Positions 34,403 to 43,513 of a stretch of 64,000 nt of DNA are shown piece by piece (within the stretch, counting starts at the first letter, position 1; every line of letters starts with the position of its first letter). The translations under genes were made by a program, and so were the position numbers. Source of the stretch: Nocardioides luteus. Lineage in GTDB: Bacteria; Actinomycetota; Actinomycetes; Propionibacteriales; Nocardioidaceae. The stretch lies in contig NZ_JZDQ02000007.1 of NCBI RefSeq assembly GCF_000960475.2, positions 1 through 64,000 on the forward strand, in the 5' to 3' direction. The notes below the pieces were generated by a model, which had not been told where the DNA came from, searched no databases, and saw nothing but the letters and a program-made list of their open reading frames with translations.

Positions 34403-35098
34403 ATGACACGCGTACTGATGGTCGTCTCGGCGGCCGACACCCTCGTCCTCGCCGACGGCAGCGAGCACCCGACCGGCTTCTGGGCCGAGGAGGTCGCCGC
34501 CTCCCACGAGACGCTCGCCGGAGCCGGCGTCGAGATCGACATCGCCACCCCGGGTGGCCGGAGGCCGACCGTCGACGCGCTCTCGCTCAGCGAGCAGGGC
34601 GGCGTCCAGGCCGAGGACGCCGAGCGCTTCCGCGCCTACCTCGCGACCCTCGAGGAGCAGCTCGACCACCCGCTCGTGCTCGCCGACGCCGACCCGTCGG
34701 CCTACGACGCCGTCTACATCCCCGGCGGTCACGCCCCGATGACAGACCTGGTCGAGGACCCTGCGCTCGCCGCGATCCTGACCGCCACCGACTCAGCCGG
34801 CCGTCCGGTGGTCGCGCTCTGCCACGGCGTCGCCGGTCTGCTCGCCGCCACCGGCGAGGGCGGCTGGCTCTTCGGCGGGCGCCGGATGACCGGGTTCACC
34901 GACACCGAGGAGCAGCAGGGCGGCTACGGCGACAGCATCCCGTTCTCGGTCGAGCAGCGGATGCGCGCCGCCGGCGGCGTCGTCGAGACCGGCGAGCCGT
35001 GGAGCGACACCGTCGTGGTCGACGGCACCCTGATCACCGGCCAGAACCCGCAGTCCAGCGTCTCGACCGCGAAGGCGCTCCTGGAGCGGCTCGCCTGA
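34403..35098 (+). CDS. DJ-1/PfpI (class I glutamine amidotransferase-like) protein
   Basis: A 231-residue DJ-1/PfpI superfamily protein of the Hsp31-like branch. The nucleophile elbow is VVALCHGVAGLL with the reactive Cys near residue 140; the acidic partner is in the HPTGFWAEEVAASHE segment and PGGHAPMTDL forms the oxyanion loop. Members act as glyoxalase III, deglycases or chaperones in carbonyl stress. ATG 34403 has GAAGGAAG before it. It is likely a target of the divergent LysR protein; two other enzymes of the cluster give no clue to a pathway. Confidence 0.85.
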   Translation: MTRVLMVVSAADTLVLADGSEHPTGFWAEEVAASHETLAGAGVEIDIATPGGRRPTVDALSLSEQGGVQAEDAERFRAYLATLEEQLDHPLVLADADPSAYDAVYIPGGHAPMTDLVEDPALAAILTATDSAGRPVVALCHGVAGLLAATGEGGWLFGGRRMTGFTDTEEQQGGYGDSIPFSVEQRMRAAGGVVETGEPWSDTVVVDGTLITGQNPQSSVSTAKALLERLA

Positions 35099-35114
35099 AC
35101 CTACGGGTCAACCG

Positions 35115-35678
35115 TCACGAGGCGACTTCGTCACCGTCGGTGTCGAAGTCGGCCTCGATGATGGAGCGTTCGAGCTTGCTGAGCAGCCGGGCGAGCTCGT
35201 CGCGCTCCTCCTTGGTGAGCTGGTGGAGCAGCGCGTTCTCGGCGCGGAGGTGGTCCTCGATGGCGCGGTTGATCAGGTCGAGGCCCTTGTCGGTGAGCTG
35301 GGAGTAGACGACGCGGCGGTCGTCGGCGTCGCGCTGGCGGGTGATCAGCCCGGCGGCCTCCAGGCGGTCGAGCCGGAAGGTCACGCCTGCCGAGGAGAGC
35401 AGCGAGCCGCTGGCGAGGTCGCGGCCGGCCTTGCGGTAGGGCGCGCCGGCCCGGCGCAGCGCGGCGAGGACGTCGAACGAGGCGGAGTTGAGGTCGTGCC
35501 GGCCGAAGACCTGGGTCAGGACCGACTGATAGCGCAGGTAGATCCGGTGCACCCTTCCGAACAGTGCGATCGGGGAGGGGTCGAGGTCGGGACGCTCGTG
35601 TGTCCACTGGGAGACGATCGCGTCGACCGCGTCATCGCCGCCCGAGGACTCATTGACGCCGGATCCGGTGTGACTCAT
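35115..35678 (-). CDS. MarR family transcriptional regulator
   Basis: A 187-residue winged helix-turn-helix regulator. The recognition region is RKAGRDLASGSLLSSAGVTF with wing DADDRRVVYSQLTDKG (about residues 90-135), followed by the dimerisation helices. ATG 35678 (MSHTGSG) is used. It is divergent from the MFS transporter gene; palindromes at 35774-35793 between the two genes, shared with the promoter at 38756, suggest that it represses the aromatic catabolic island until an aromatic acid binds (inference from arrangement and from known MarR proteins). Confidence 0.85.
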   Translation of the reverse strand: MSHTGSGVNESSGGDDAVDAIVSQWTHERPDLDPSPIALFGRVHRIYLRYQSVLTQVFGRHDLNSASFDVLAALRRAGAPYRKAGRDLASGSLLSSAGVTFRLDRLEAAGLITRQRDADDRRVVYSQLTDKGLDLINRAIEDHLRAENALLHQLTKEERDELARLLSKLERSIIEADFDTDGDEVAS

Positions 35679-35690
35679 GGTCGAAGTGTA

Positions 35691-35702
35691 CGAGTCGGCT
35701 CG
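35691..35702. repeat. CGAGTCGGCTCG repeat copy
   Basis: A single copy of the CGAGTCGGCTCG element, 13 bases upstream of the MarR start codon. The same 12-mer occurs at 10158-10169 and 10189-10200, and inverted at 10207-10218 and 18997-19008. Confidence 0.55.
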
Positions 35703-35773
35703 GGCTCCGCGAGACAGGAAGTTAACACAGAGGGGGTTGACGTCAGATCGTGACGCACCGCACACTCTTAGGA

Positions 35774-35793
35774 CTTAACGATTAAGCACTTAG
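35774..35793. promoter_or_regulatory. probable MarR operator (CTTAACGATTAAG / TAAGCACTTA)
   Basis: Two overlapping palindromes: CTTAACGATTAAG (35774-35786, perfect, 3-base centre) and TAAGCACTTA (35783-35792). The second is repeated exactly at 38772-38781 before the dioxygenase gene. It sits between the divergent MarR and MFS genes. Confidence 0.7.
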
Positions 35794-35835
35794 CAATTAC
35801 GTCTGCCGAGTGCGTGAACCGAAAGTTCCCCTCAC

Positions 35836-37211
35836 ATGGTCAACATCACCCCGGTGCCGCCGGCTGTCACGGCGGAGCAGATCAGTGCCAGACTCGAGCG
35901 GCTCCCGCTCTCGCGCTGGCACGTCAAGACCCGCGTGCTCGTCGGCGTGGCCACCTTCTTCGACGGCTTCGACCAGCTGATGATCGCCTACGCGCTGCCG
36001 GTGCTCATCCCGTTCTTCGGCCTGAACCCCGGCATGATCGCCTGGACGATCGCGGTCGGCGGCATCGGCATGCTGCTCGGCGCACTGGCGGGCGGCTGGG
36101 CCGCCGACCGGGTCGGACGGGTGCCGGTCCTCATCGGCTCGCTGGTCCTGTACGCCGTCACCAGCCTGCTCATGGCGGGCACCTCGACGCTCTGGCTCTT
36201 CCTGGCCCTGCGGTTCGTCCAGGGCTTCGGCCTCGGCGCGGAGGTTCCGGTCGCGGCGACGTACATCGGCGAGATCACGCGCGCCCATCGCCGTGGGCGC
36301 TTCGTGCTGATCTATGAGCTGATCTTCCCCGCCGGCCTGGTGGCCTCCGCGCTGGTCGCCGCGTGGGTCGTGCCCACCCTCGGCTGGCGCTGGCTCTTCG
36401 CGCTCGGTGCGATCCCGCTGATCCTGGTGCCGTTCCTGCGCCGCGTCCCCGAGTCGCCCCGCTGGCTCGCCGCCCATGGGCGCTTGGAGGAGGCCGACCG
36501 GGCGACGCGCCGGATCGAGGAGCAGGTCGCCGCGCAGAAGGGTGAGCTGCCGGCTCCGGACGTCAGCGAGGCGTTGGCCGTCCAGCAGGGCCGGCGAGCG
36601 CGCGTGGCCGAGCTGTTCCAGGGCGTCTACCTGCGCCGGACGCTGATGCTCGCGGCCGCCTGGCTCACGGCGTACTTCGTCAACTACGGCATCGCAGCCT
36701 GGCTGCCGACCATCTACGGCCGCGTCTTCCACCTGGATGTCGACACCGCGCTGCGCTACAGCGTCGCCACCAGCGTCGCCGGCATCGTCGGCTGCGTCGT
36801 CATCGCGCTGACCATCGACCTGATCGGCCGCCGGGTCGCGATCACGGTCGCGATGCTCGGCAGTGCTACGACGCTGTTCATCCTCGCCTCGACCGGGGCG
36901 ACCAGCGCCGGCTCCGTGCTGCTCTGGTCGGCGCTGTCCGCGATGTGCATCTTCGCGGTGAACCTGGCGCTCTACGTCTACACCGCCGAGCTCTACCCGA
37001 CCCGGATGCGGGCGCTCGGCTGCAGCGTCGGCGGTGCGTTCGGCCGGCTCGGCATCATCGTCGGCCCGCTCGTCGTCGGCGGGCTCATCGACCGCGGGTT
37101 CTCGATCGCCGACGTCTTCGTCGTCATGGGTGCCGTCGCCGTCGTCGGCGCGCTCACCACGGTCGTCTTCGCGGTCGAGACGCGGGAGCGTACGTTGGAG
37201 GAGATCTCCCA

Positions 37212-37215
<4 letters not shown>
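35836..37215 (+). CDS. MFS transporter, aromatic acid/sugar type
   Basis: A 459-residue major facilitator protein with twelve predicted helices. The loop 2-3 motif is GGWAADRVGRVPVL and the post-TM6 motif VPESPRWLAAHGRLEEA, seen in aromatic acid:H+ symporters and sugar porters; the N-terminal helix has VGVATFFDGFDQLMIAYALP, where the Asp of the AAHS signature (D in FDGFD) is present. It probably imports the substrate of the downstream catabolic genes. It is divergent from the MarR gene and overlaps the aldehyde dehydrogenase gene by 4 bases (GTGA). Confidence 0.87.
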
Positions 37216-38705
<1,490 letters not shown>

Positions 38706-38755
38706 CCCGGCGGGTCACAAGAGGGCCTCGAGGTGATCTGGGCCACGGGTTCCTC

Positions 38756-38784
38756 TTGACACGAAAAAGCCTAAGCACTTAAAT
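38756..38784 (+). promoter_or_regulatory. promoter of the extradiol-Rieske operon
   Basis: TTGACA (38756-38761) and TTAAAT (38779-38784) are spaced by 17 bases, a good sigma-70-type promoter, unusually clear for this GC-rich DNA. The putative MarR box TAAGCACTTA overlaps spacer and -10. The ATG follows at 38812 with AAAGGAG before it. Confidence 0.7.
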
Positions 38785-38797
38785 ATTAACCACTAAG
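38771..38797. promoter_or_regulatory. probable MarR operator at second promoter
   Basis: CTAAGCACTTAA (38771-38782) contains the same TAAGCACTTA palindrome as 35783-35792; TTAACCACTAAG (38786-38797) is a near copy next to it. The overlap with the -10 suggests repression by the MarR protein of the island. Confidence 0.68.
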
Positions 38798-38811
38798 AGA
38801 AAGGAGTCGGG

Positions 38812-39777
38812 ATGTCGATCGCAACACTGCACTCGCTGCGCAGCGTCCAGCTGCAGGTGCCGACCCTCACCGAGTCGACGGACTTCTACTCCGAGGTCTG
38901 GGGCCTCTCGGTCGTCGAGCAGGACCATGACGACACCTGGCTGCGCGGCACGGGGGAGAACCACCACGTCCTCCAGCTGACCCGCGCGGCGCGCAACGGC
39001 CTCGGCGCCATCTCGTTCGCGGTGCGTACGCCGGCCGAGGTCGACGAGGCCGCTCGCCGGCTCGCCCTCCGCGGCATCCCGATGCTCACCGAGCCGGGTG
39101 CCCTGGACCAGGCTGGCGGCGGCTACGGCATCCGCTTCGCCGACCCGGAGGGCCGGGTCATCGAGCTCGTCGCCGACGTCCACGCGGTGAAGCCGCTCGA
39201 CCGTGACCGTCCGGTCCCGATCGGAGTGACGCACGTCGTGCTCAACACCGTCGACATCGACCGCGCGGTGGCCTTCTACACCGACGTCCTCGGGATGCGG
39301 GTCTCGGACTGGTCCGAGCACCAGATGGCGTTCCTGCGCTGCAACACCGACCACCACAGCATCGCCTTCAACCAGGCGGCGTGGACCTCGGTCAACCATG
39401 TGGCGTACGAGATGCCGAGCATGGACCACTTCATGCGGGGCATCGGCTCGCTCAAGCAGCAGGGCGTCACCCCGCTGTGGGGGCCGGGCCGCCACGGCCC
39501 GGGCAACAACACCTTCTCCTACTTCGCCGACCCCGCGGGGCTCGTGTGCGAGTACACCTCCGACGTCGCCCAGGTCGTCGAGGACCAATGGCTGTGCAAG
39601 GTGTGGCGCCGGGTCCCCGAGCTCTCCGACCTGTGGGGGACCGCGGGCCCGCCGTCCAAGGACGTACGCAGCCACATGGCCGGCATCGAGGACGTGGGCG
39701 TGTTCGCCGACCGTCCCGACCTGGCCGCCGCGTACGCCTCGACGCCGGCCCGCGACCTGGTGGAGGTGGCCCGATGA
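38812..39777 (+). CDS. extradiol ring-cleavage dioxygenase (VOC type I)
   Basis: A 321-residue two-domain VOC protein of the catechol 2,3-dioxygenase type. The C-terminal domain carries the Fe(II)-binding triad H141 (GVTHVVLN), H196 (SVNHVAYE) and E247 (GLVCEYTS), in the order and spacing of class I extradiol enzymes. The N-terminal domain keeps the fold only. It would open a catechol-like ring made by the Rieske oxygenase and dehydrogenase of the operon. ATG 38812 follows AAAGGAG. The stop overlaps the aspartate-dehydrogenase-like gene (ATGA). Confidence 0.86.
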   Translation: MSIATLHSLRSVQLQVPTLTESTDFYSEVWGLSVVEQDHDDTWLRGTGENHHVLQLTRAARNGLGAISFAVRTPAEVDEAARRLALRGIPMLTEPGALDQAGGGYGIRFADPEGRVIELVADVHAVKPLDRDRPVPIGVTHVVLNTVDIDRAVAFYTDVLGMRVSDWSEHQMAFLRCNTDHHSIAFNQAAWTSVNHVAYEMPSMDHFMRGIGSLKQQGVTPLWGPGRHGPGNNTFSYFADPAGLVCEYTSDVAQVVEDQWLCKVWRRVPELSDLWGTAGPPSKDVRSHMAGIEDVGVFADRPDLAAAYASTPARDLVEVAR

Positions 39778-40568
39778 CGAAGGTCAGCATCATCGGCGCC
39801 GGCGCCATCGGCCGGCCCGTGATCGAGGCCCTGGTGGGTGGAGCGGTTGAGGACGTCGAGGTCGTGGGAGTCGTCAACGACACCCCGGTCGGGGAGTGCC
39901 CGGTGCCGCAGATCCGGCTCGCCAAGGCGATCGAGAGCAGCGACGTGATCGTCGAGTGCGCCGGTCAGGCGGTCGTCTCCGTGCACGGCGTCGAGATCCT
40001 CGAGGCCGGCCGAGACCTGCTGATCACCTCGGCGGGAGCGCTGGCCGATCCCGATCTGGTCGCCAGGCTCCTGGCTGCCGGTCCGGGGCGGATGTTCGTC
40101 ACCTCCGGTGCCATCGGCGGCATCGACCTGCTGGTCAGTGCCGCCAGCCACGGCGCTGTGCACCGCGCCTCGGTGACCACCACCAAGCTGCCCGCGACCC
40201 TGCTGCAGCCGTGGATGGACGACGCGACCCAGGAGCGGGTCCGGGCCACCACGGAGCCGACCACGATCTTCGAGGGGTCCGCCGCGGAGGCGGCACGCTA
40301 CTTCCCGCGCTCGCTCAACGTCGCGGCCACCGTCGGGCTCGCCGTGGGCGACCTGGAGCTGGTCGAGGTGCGGCTCGTCGCCGACCCCGGCGCCGAGCTG
40401 ACCAGCCACGTCATCGAGGCCGACGCGGACGCCGGCAGCTACCGGTTCGAGATCCGCAACCACCCCTCGGCCGCCAACCCGCGTACCAGTGGCGTCGTCT
40501 CGCGCGCCGTGGTCCGGTCCCTGTCCATGCTCGTCGGCCGCCCGGTCGGCGCGGTCAGCATCGTCTGA
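39774..40568 (+). CDS. aspartate dehydrogenase-like (NadX/DUF108) protein
   Basis: A 264-residue protein with a Rossmann start (KVSIIGAGAIGRPVIEAL) and the aspartate dehydrogenase C-terminal domain: RNHPSAANPRTSGVVSRA contains the conserved catalytic-site His (H230) of the NadX family. True NadX makes iminoaspartate for NAD synthesis, but no nadA or nadC lies near; copies inside catabolic operons must do something else, perhaps oxidise or reductively aminate a dicarboxylic ring-fission product. It overlaps the extradiol dioxygenase gene by 4 bases and stands 7 bases before the hydrolase gene. Confidence 0.8.
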   Translation: MTKVSIIGAGAIGRPVIEALVGGAVEDVEVVGVVNDTPVGECPVPQIRLAKAIESSDVIVECAGQAVVSVHGVEILEAGRDLLITSAGALADPDLVARLLAAGPGRMFVTSGAIGGIDLLVSAASHGAVHRASVTTTKLPATLLQPWMDDATQERVRATTEPTTIFEGSAAEAARYFPRSLNVAATVGLAVGDLELVEVRLVADPGAELTSHVIEADADAGSYRFEIRNHPSAANPRTSGVVSRAVVRSLSMLVGRPVGAVSIV

Positions 40569-40575
40569 GGCCGCG

Positions 40576-41379
40576 ATGACGACCACCACGCTCCGTACGA
40601 CCGGGGTCCACGTCGAGGACACCGGCAGCGGCCCGACCATCCTGTGCCTGCACGGCATCGGGTCCAGCTCGGCCTCGTTCGCGCCCCAGGTCGCGGCGCT
40701 GGCCGGTGAGTTCCGGCTGCTGGCCTGGGACGCCCCCGGCTATGCCCGCTCCGCCGACCCCGAGAGCTCTCTCGACCTCGACGGGTTCGCCGATGCGGCG
40801 GCCGCCGTGATCGAGGAGTACGCAGCAGCCGGCCCGGTCCACGTCCTGGGTGTCTCCTGGGGAGGGGTCATCGCGGTCCGGCTCGCGACCCGTCACCCCG
40901 AGCTGGTCCGGAGCCTCGTGCTCGCCGACGCGAGCCGCGGCTCCGGCACCGCCCCGGAGAAGGCTGCGGCGATGCGGGCCCGGGCCGCCGAGCTCGACGC
41001 CGCCGGCAGCGACGCCTTCGCCGGCGGCCGCGGCCCGCGGCTGGTGAGCCCGGACGCGCCGGGCGAGCTGGTCGACCGGGTCGTCGCCACGATGCGCGAC
41101 GCGATCCGGCTGCCCGGCTACGGCCTCGCCGCCGAGTCGATGGCCGCCACCGACCTGACCTCCGAGCTCGCCGCCATCGACACCCCGACGCTGGTGCTCT
41201 GCGGCGACCAGGACCAGGTCACCGGGATCACCGAGTCGCAGGCGCTCGCCGGCGGCATCCCCGACGCCGTGCTGGTGACGCTGCGCGGCGCCGGCCACCT
41301 GGCCAACCAGGAGTCGCCCGAGGCGTTCAACGCCTGGCTCTCCTCCTTCGTCGGGATCGTCGAGCGCCTCTACGCCTGA
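40576..41379 (+). CDS. alpha/beta hydrolase (meta-cleavage product hydrolase-like)
   Basis: A 267-residue alpha/beta hydrolase. The oxyanion region is CLHGIGSSSASF, the nucleophile elbow VLGVSWGGVIAV (Ser), the acid in LVLCGDQDQVTGI and the His in LRGAGHLANQESPEAF. The general pattern suits C-C hydrolases that split meta-cleavage products after extradiol ring fission, which matches the neighbouring dioxygenase, but lactonase or esterase activity is possible. ATG 40576 lies 7 bases after the preceding stop. It is followed by a 53-base gap with GAGAGGA before the cupin gene. Confidence 0.82.
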   Translation: MTTTTLRTTGVHVEDTGSGPTILCLHGIGSSSASFAPQVAALAGEFRLLAWDAPGYARSADPESSLDLDGFADAAAAVIEEYAAAGPVHVLGVSWGGVIAVRLATRHPELVRSLVLADASRGSGTAPEKAAAMRARAAELDAAGSDAFAGGRGPRLVSPDAPGELVDRVVATMRDAIRLPGYGLAAESMAATDLTSELAAIDTPTLVLCGDQDQVTGITESQALAGGIPDAVLVTLRGAGHLANQESPEAFNAWLSSFVGIVERLYA

Positions 41380-41432
41380 CGCCCTCCCTGAACCCACCTG
41401 AGAACGACAACACCGCAAGAGAGGAACCACTC

Positions 41433-41957
41433 ATGTCGATCACCCAGCAGCCCCTCACGTACGAGACGGCCGAGAGCCTGGAGGAGTTCACCGACTCCAT
41501 CATCCTGACCCGCGCCTCGCGCCACGAGGACTGGGACACCCTCGGCTTCCAGGCCAAGGCCGGCGACCAGTTCAAGCGCGCCCAGATCCGCTACGTCGGC
41601 TCCGGTGCGACCGGCAACCACGAGAACGACAACCGCACCATCAGGTCGCAGGGCTTCACCTTCTCCAACATGCTGCTGCCCCCGGGCGCCGAGGGCCCCG
41701 AGCACACCCACCACGACGCCGAGGAGGCCTTCTTCGTCCTCGAGGGCGAGGTCGAGGTCGGCGTGCACCGAGACGGCCAGGTCGTCAAGCGCACCCTCGG
41801 CTACCGCGACATGATCGTGGTGCCGGCCGGCGTGCCGCGGAGCCTGAAGAACAACGGCGATGTCGACGCGCTCTTCTGCGTCATCATCGGCGCCCAGAAG
41901 CCGCAGGTCCCGACGTACCCGGAGACCTCCGCGATGCACGGCGTCACCCGGGACTGA
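41433..41957 (+). CDS. cupin-domain protein
   Basis: A 174-residue single-domain cupin. The motif 1 region PPGAEGPEHTHHDAEEAFFV followed by LEGEVEVGV and motif 2 with VVPAGVPRSLKN supply the His/His/Glu/His metal site typical of cupins (HTHHDAEE; the last His of motif 2 appears replaced). It could be a dioxygenase or isomerase of a ring-fission product or a binding protein. GAGAGGA lies before ATG 41433. It is followed three bases later by the first SDR gene. Confidence 0.78.
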   Translation: MSITQQPLTYETAESLEEFTDSIILTRASRHEDWDTLGFQAKAGDQFKRAQIRYVGSGATGNHENDNRTIRSQGFTFSNMLLPPGAEGPEHTHHDAEEAFFVLEGEVEVGVHRDGQVVKRTLGYRDMIVVPAGVPRSLKNNGDVDALFCVIIGAQKPQVPTYPETSAMHGVTRD

Positions 41958-41960
41958 CCC

Positions 41961-42701
41961 ATGAGTCTCGACGGTGCACCGGTCCTGGTCACGGGCGCGG
42001 GTCGCGGCCTCGGGCTGGCGATCTCCCGGCGCCTGGCCCGGGCCGGTGCCCGGGTCTGGCTCGCGGACATCCGCGAGGACTGGCTGGCGACGGCCGCAGC
42101 GACCCTCCGCGAGGAGGGCCACGAGGTCTCGACCGTGCCGGTGGACGTCACCGACCAGGCGTCGGTGCGGGCGATGGTGAAGGAGACCGGGCCGGTCTAC
42201 GGCCTGGTCAACAACGCGGCCCGCGCCGACGGGGTCGGCGGCAAGCCGGTCCACGAGATCGACCCGGCCGAGTGGGACTCGCTGATGGCGGTCAACCTGC
42301 GGGGCCCGTGGCTGGTCAGCCGCGAGGTCGTCCCGGGGATGATCGAGGCCGGCACCGGCCGGGTGCTCAACATCGGCTCGGACTCGGCGCTCTACGGCTC
42401 CGCGAACCTCGCCCACTACATCGCCTCCAAGGGCGGTCTCGCCGCGCTGACCCGGGCGATGGCGCGTGACCTCGGCCCGCACGGGATCACCGTCAACACC
42501 CTGGCCGCCGGTCTCACCACCACCGAGGCCGCGCAGCAGATCCCCGAGCACCGCCACCAGCTCTACCGCGACAACCGGGCGCTGACCCGGGACCAGGAGC
42601 CCGCCGACGTCGTCGGGGCGGCGGCCTTCCTGCTCGGGCCCGAGGCCGCCTACATCACCGGCCAGCAGCTCGTCGTCGACGGCGGCTTCGTCTTCCACTG
42701 A
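41961..42701 (+). CDS. short-chain dehydrogenase/reductase
   Basis: A 246-residue classical SDR with TGAGRGLG at 11-18, NNAA near 84-87 and an intact triad S140, Y153 and K157 (HYIASK). D36 after the second strand (WLADIRED) favours NAD. In ring-hydroxylation pathways an SDR oxidises the cis-dihydrodiol made by the Rieske oxygenase to a catechol; this is the likely candidate in the operon, since its neighbour lacks catalytic residues. ATG 41961 lies three bases after the cupin stop. Confidence 0.88.
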   Translation: MSLDGAPVLVTGAGRGLGLAISRRLARAGARVWLADIREDWLATAAATLREEGHEVSTVPVDVTDQASVRAMVKETGPVYGLVNNAARADGVGGKPVHEIDPAEWDSLMAVNLRGPWLVSREVVPGMIEAGTGRVLNIGSDSALYGSANLAHYIASKGGLAALTRAMARDLGPHGITVNTLAAGLTTTEAAQQIPEHRHQLYRDNRALTRDQEPADVVGAAAFLLGPEAAYITGQQLVVDGGFVFH

Positions 42702-42717
42702 CAGGACCTTCACGACC

Positions 42718-43503
42718 ATGGATCTCCATCTCGCCGATCGCACCGTGCTCGTCACGGGCGGCAGCTCCGGCGTCGGTCTCGCGACCGTCGCCACCCTCCT
42801 CGAGGAGGGCGCGAACGTCATCACCTGCGCCCGCCGTCTCGACGTGCTCGAGAAGGCGCTCGCCGACCTCGACACGCCCGCCGACCGGATGCTCGCGATG
42901 AGCTGCGACGTACGCGACGCCGACCAGGTGCGCGCGCTGGTCGAGGCCGGGGCGGCCCGGTTCGGCGGGATCGACGGGCTGGTCAACAACGCCGGCCAGT
43001 CCCGGATGCTCGGGCTCGACCGGGCGACCGTGGAGGACTTCCGCGACGAGCTGGACCTGAAGTTCGGCGGCGTCCTCAACGTCACCGGGACCGCGCTGCC
43101 GTACCTGCGGGCCTCCGACGCCGCCGCGATCGTCACGATCAACGCGGTGCTGGCCCGCCAGCCCGAGCCACGGCTGGTCACCACCTCCGCCGCACGGGCA
43201 GGCCTGCTCAACCTGACCAAGTCGATGGCATCCGAGTACGCACCCGACATCCGGGTCAACAGCGTCTGCCTCGGACTGATCGACACCGGCCAGTGGCGAC
43301 GGCGTTTCGAGGCGGACGAGCAGGCCACCTCGTACGAGGCCTTCGAGAGCGACCTCGCCGCCGACCGCGGCATCTCCCTGGGTCGGTTCGGCCGGGCCGA
43401 GGAGGTCGCCGCGATGGTCGTGACCCTGCTGTCCCCTCGCGCCTCGTACGTCACCGGCGCAGCGCTCGACGTGTGTGGCGGCGTTGCCCGCTACGTGGCC
43501 TGA
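42718..43503 (+). CDS. SDR-family protein lacking the catalytic dyad
   Basis: A 261-residue SDR-fold protein. The cofactor motif TGGSSGVG (13-20) and NNAG (90-93) are present, but at the active site TTSAARAGL places T156 and R160 where Tyr and Lys of YxxxK should be, and the Ser position near 143 is Ala. The usual oxidoreductase mechanism is thus unlikely; it may be a non-redox hydro-lyase, isomerase or a partner subunit for the neighbouring SDR. It lies 16 bases after that gene and 10 before the TPP-enzyme gene. The C-terminus ends GAALDVCGGVARYVA. Confidence 0.8.
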   Translation: MDLHLADRTVLVTGGSSGVGLATVATLLEEGANVITCARRLDVLEKALADLDTPADRMLAMSCDVRDADQVRALVEAGAARFGGIDGLVNNAGQSRMLGLDRATVEDFRDELDLKFGGVLNVTGTALPYLRASDAAAIVTINAVLARQPEPRLVTTSAARAGLLNLTKSMASEYAPDIRVNSVCLGLIDTGQWRRRFEADEQATSYEAFESDLAADRGISLGRFGRAEEVAAMVVTLLSPRASYVTGAALDVCGGVARYVA

Positions 43504-43513
43504 GGAGACCGAG

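Noticed and set aside
39774..40568. NAD biosynthesis role for the aspartate dehydrogenase-like gene
   Set aside because: The family match is clear, but no nadA or nadC is nearby and the gene is embedded in a catabolic operon, so I kept the family name and not the pathway.
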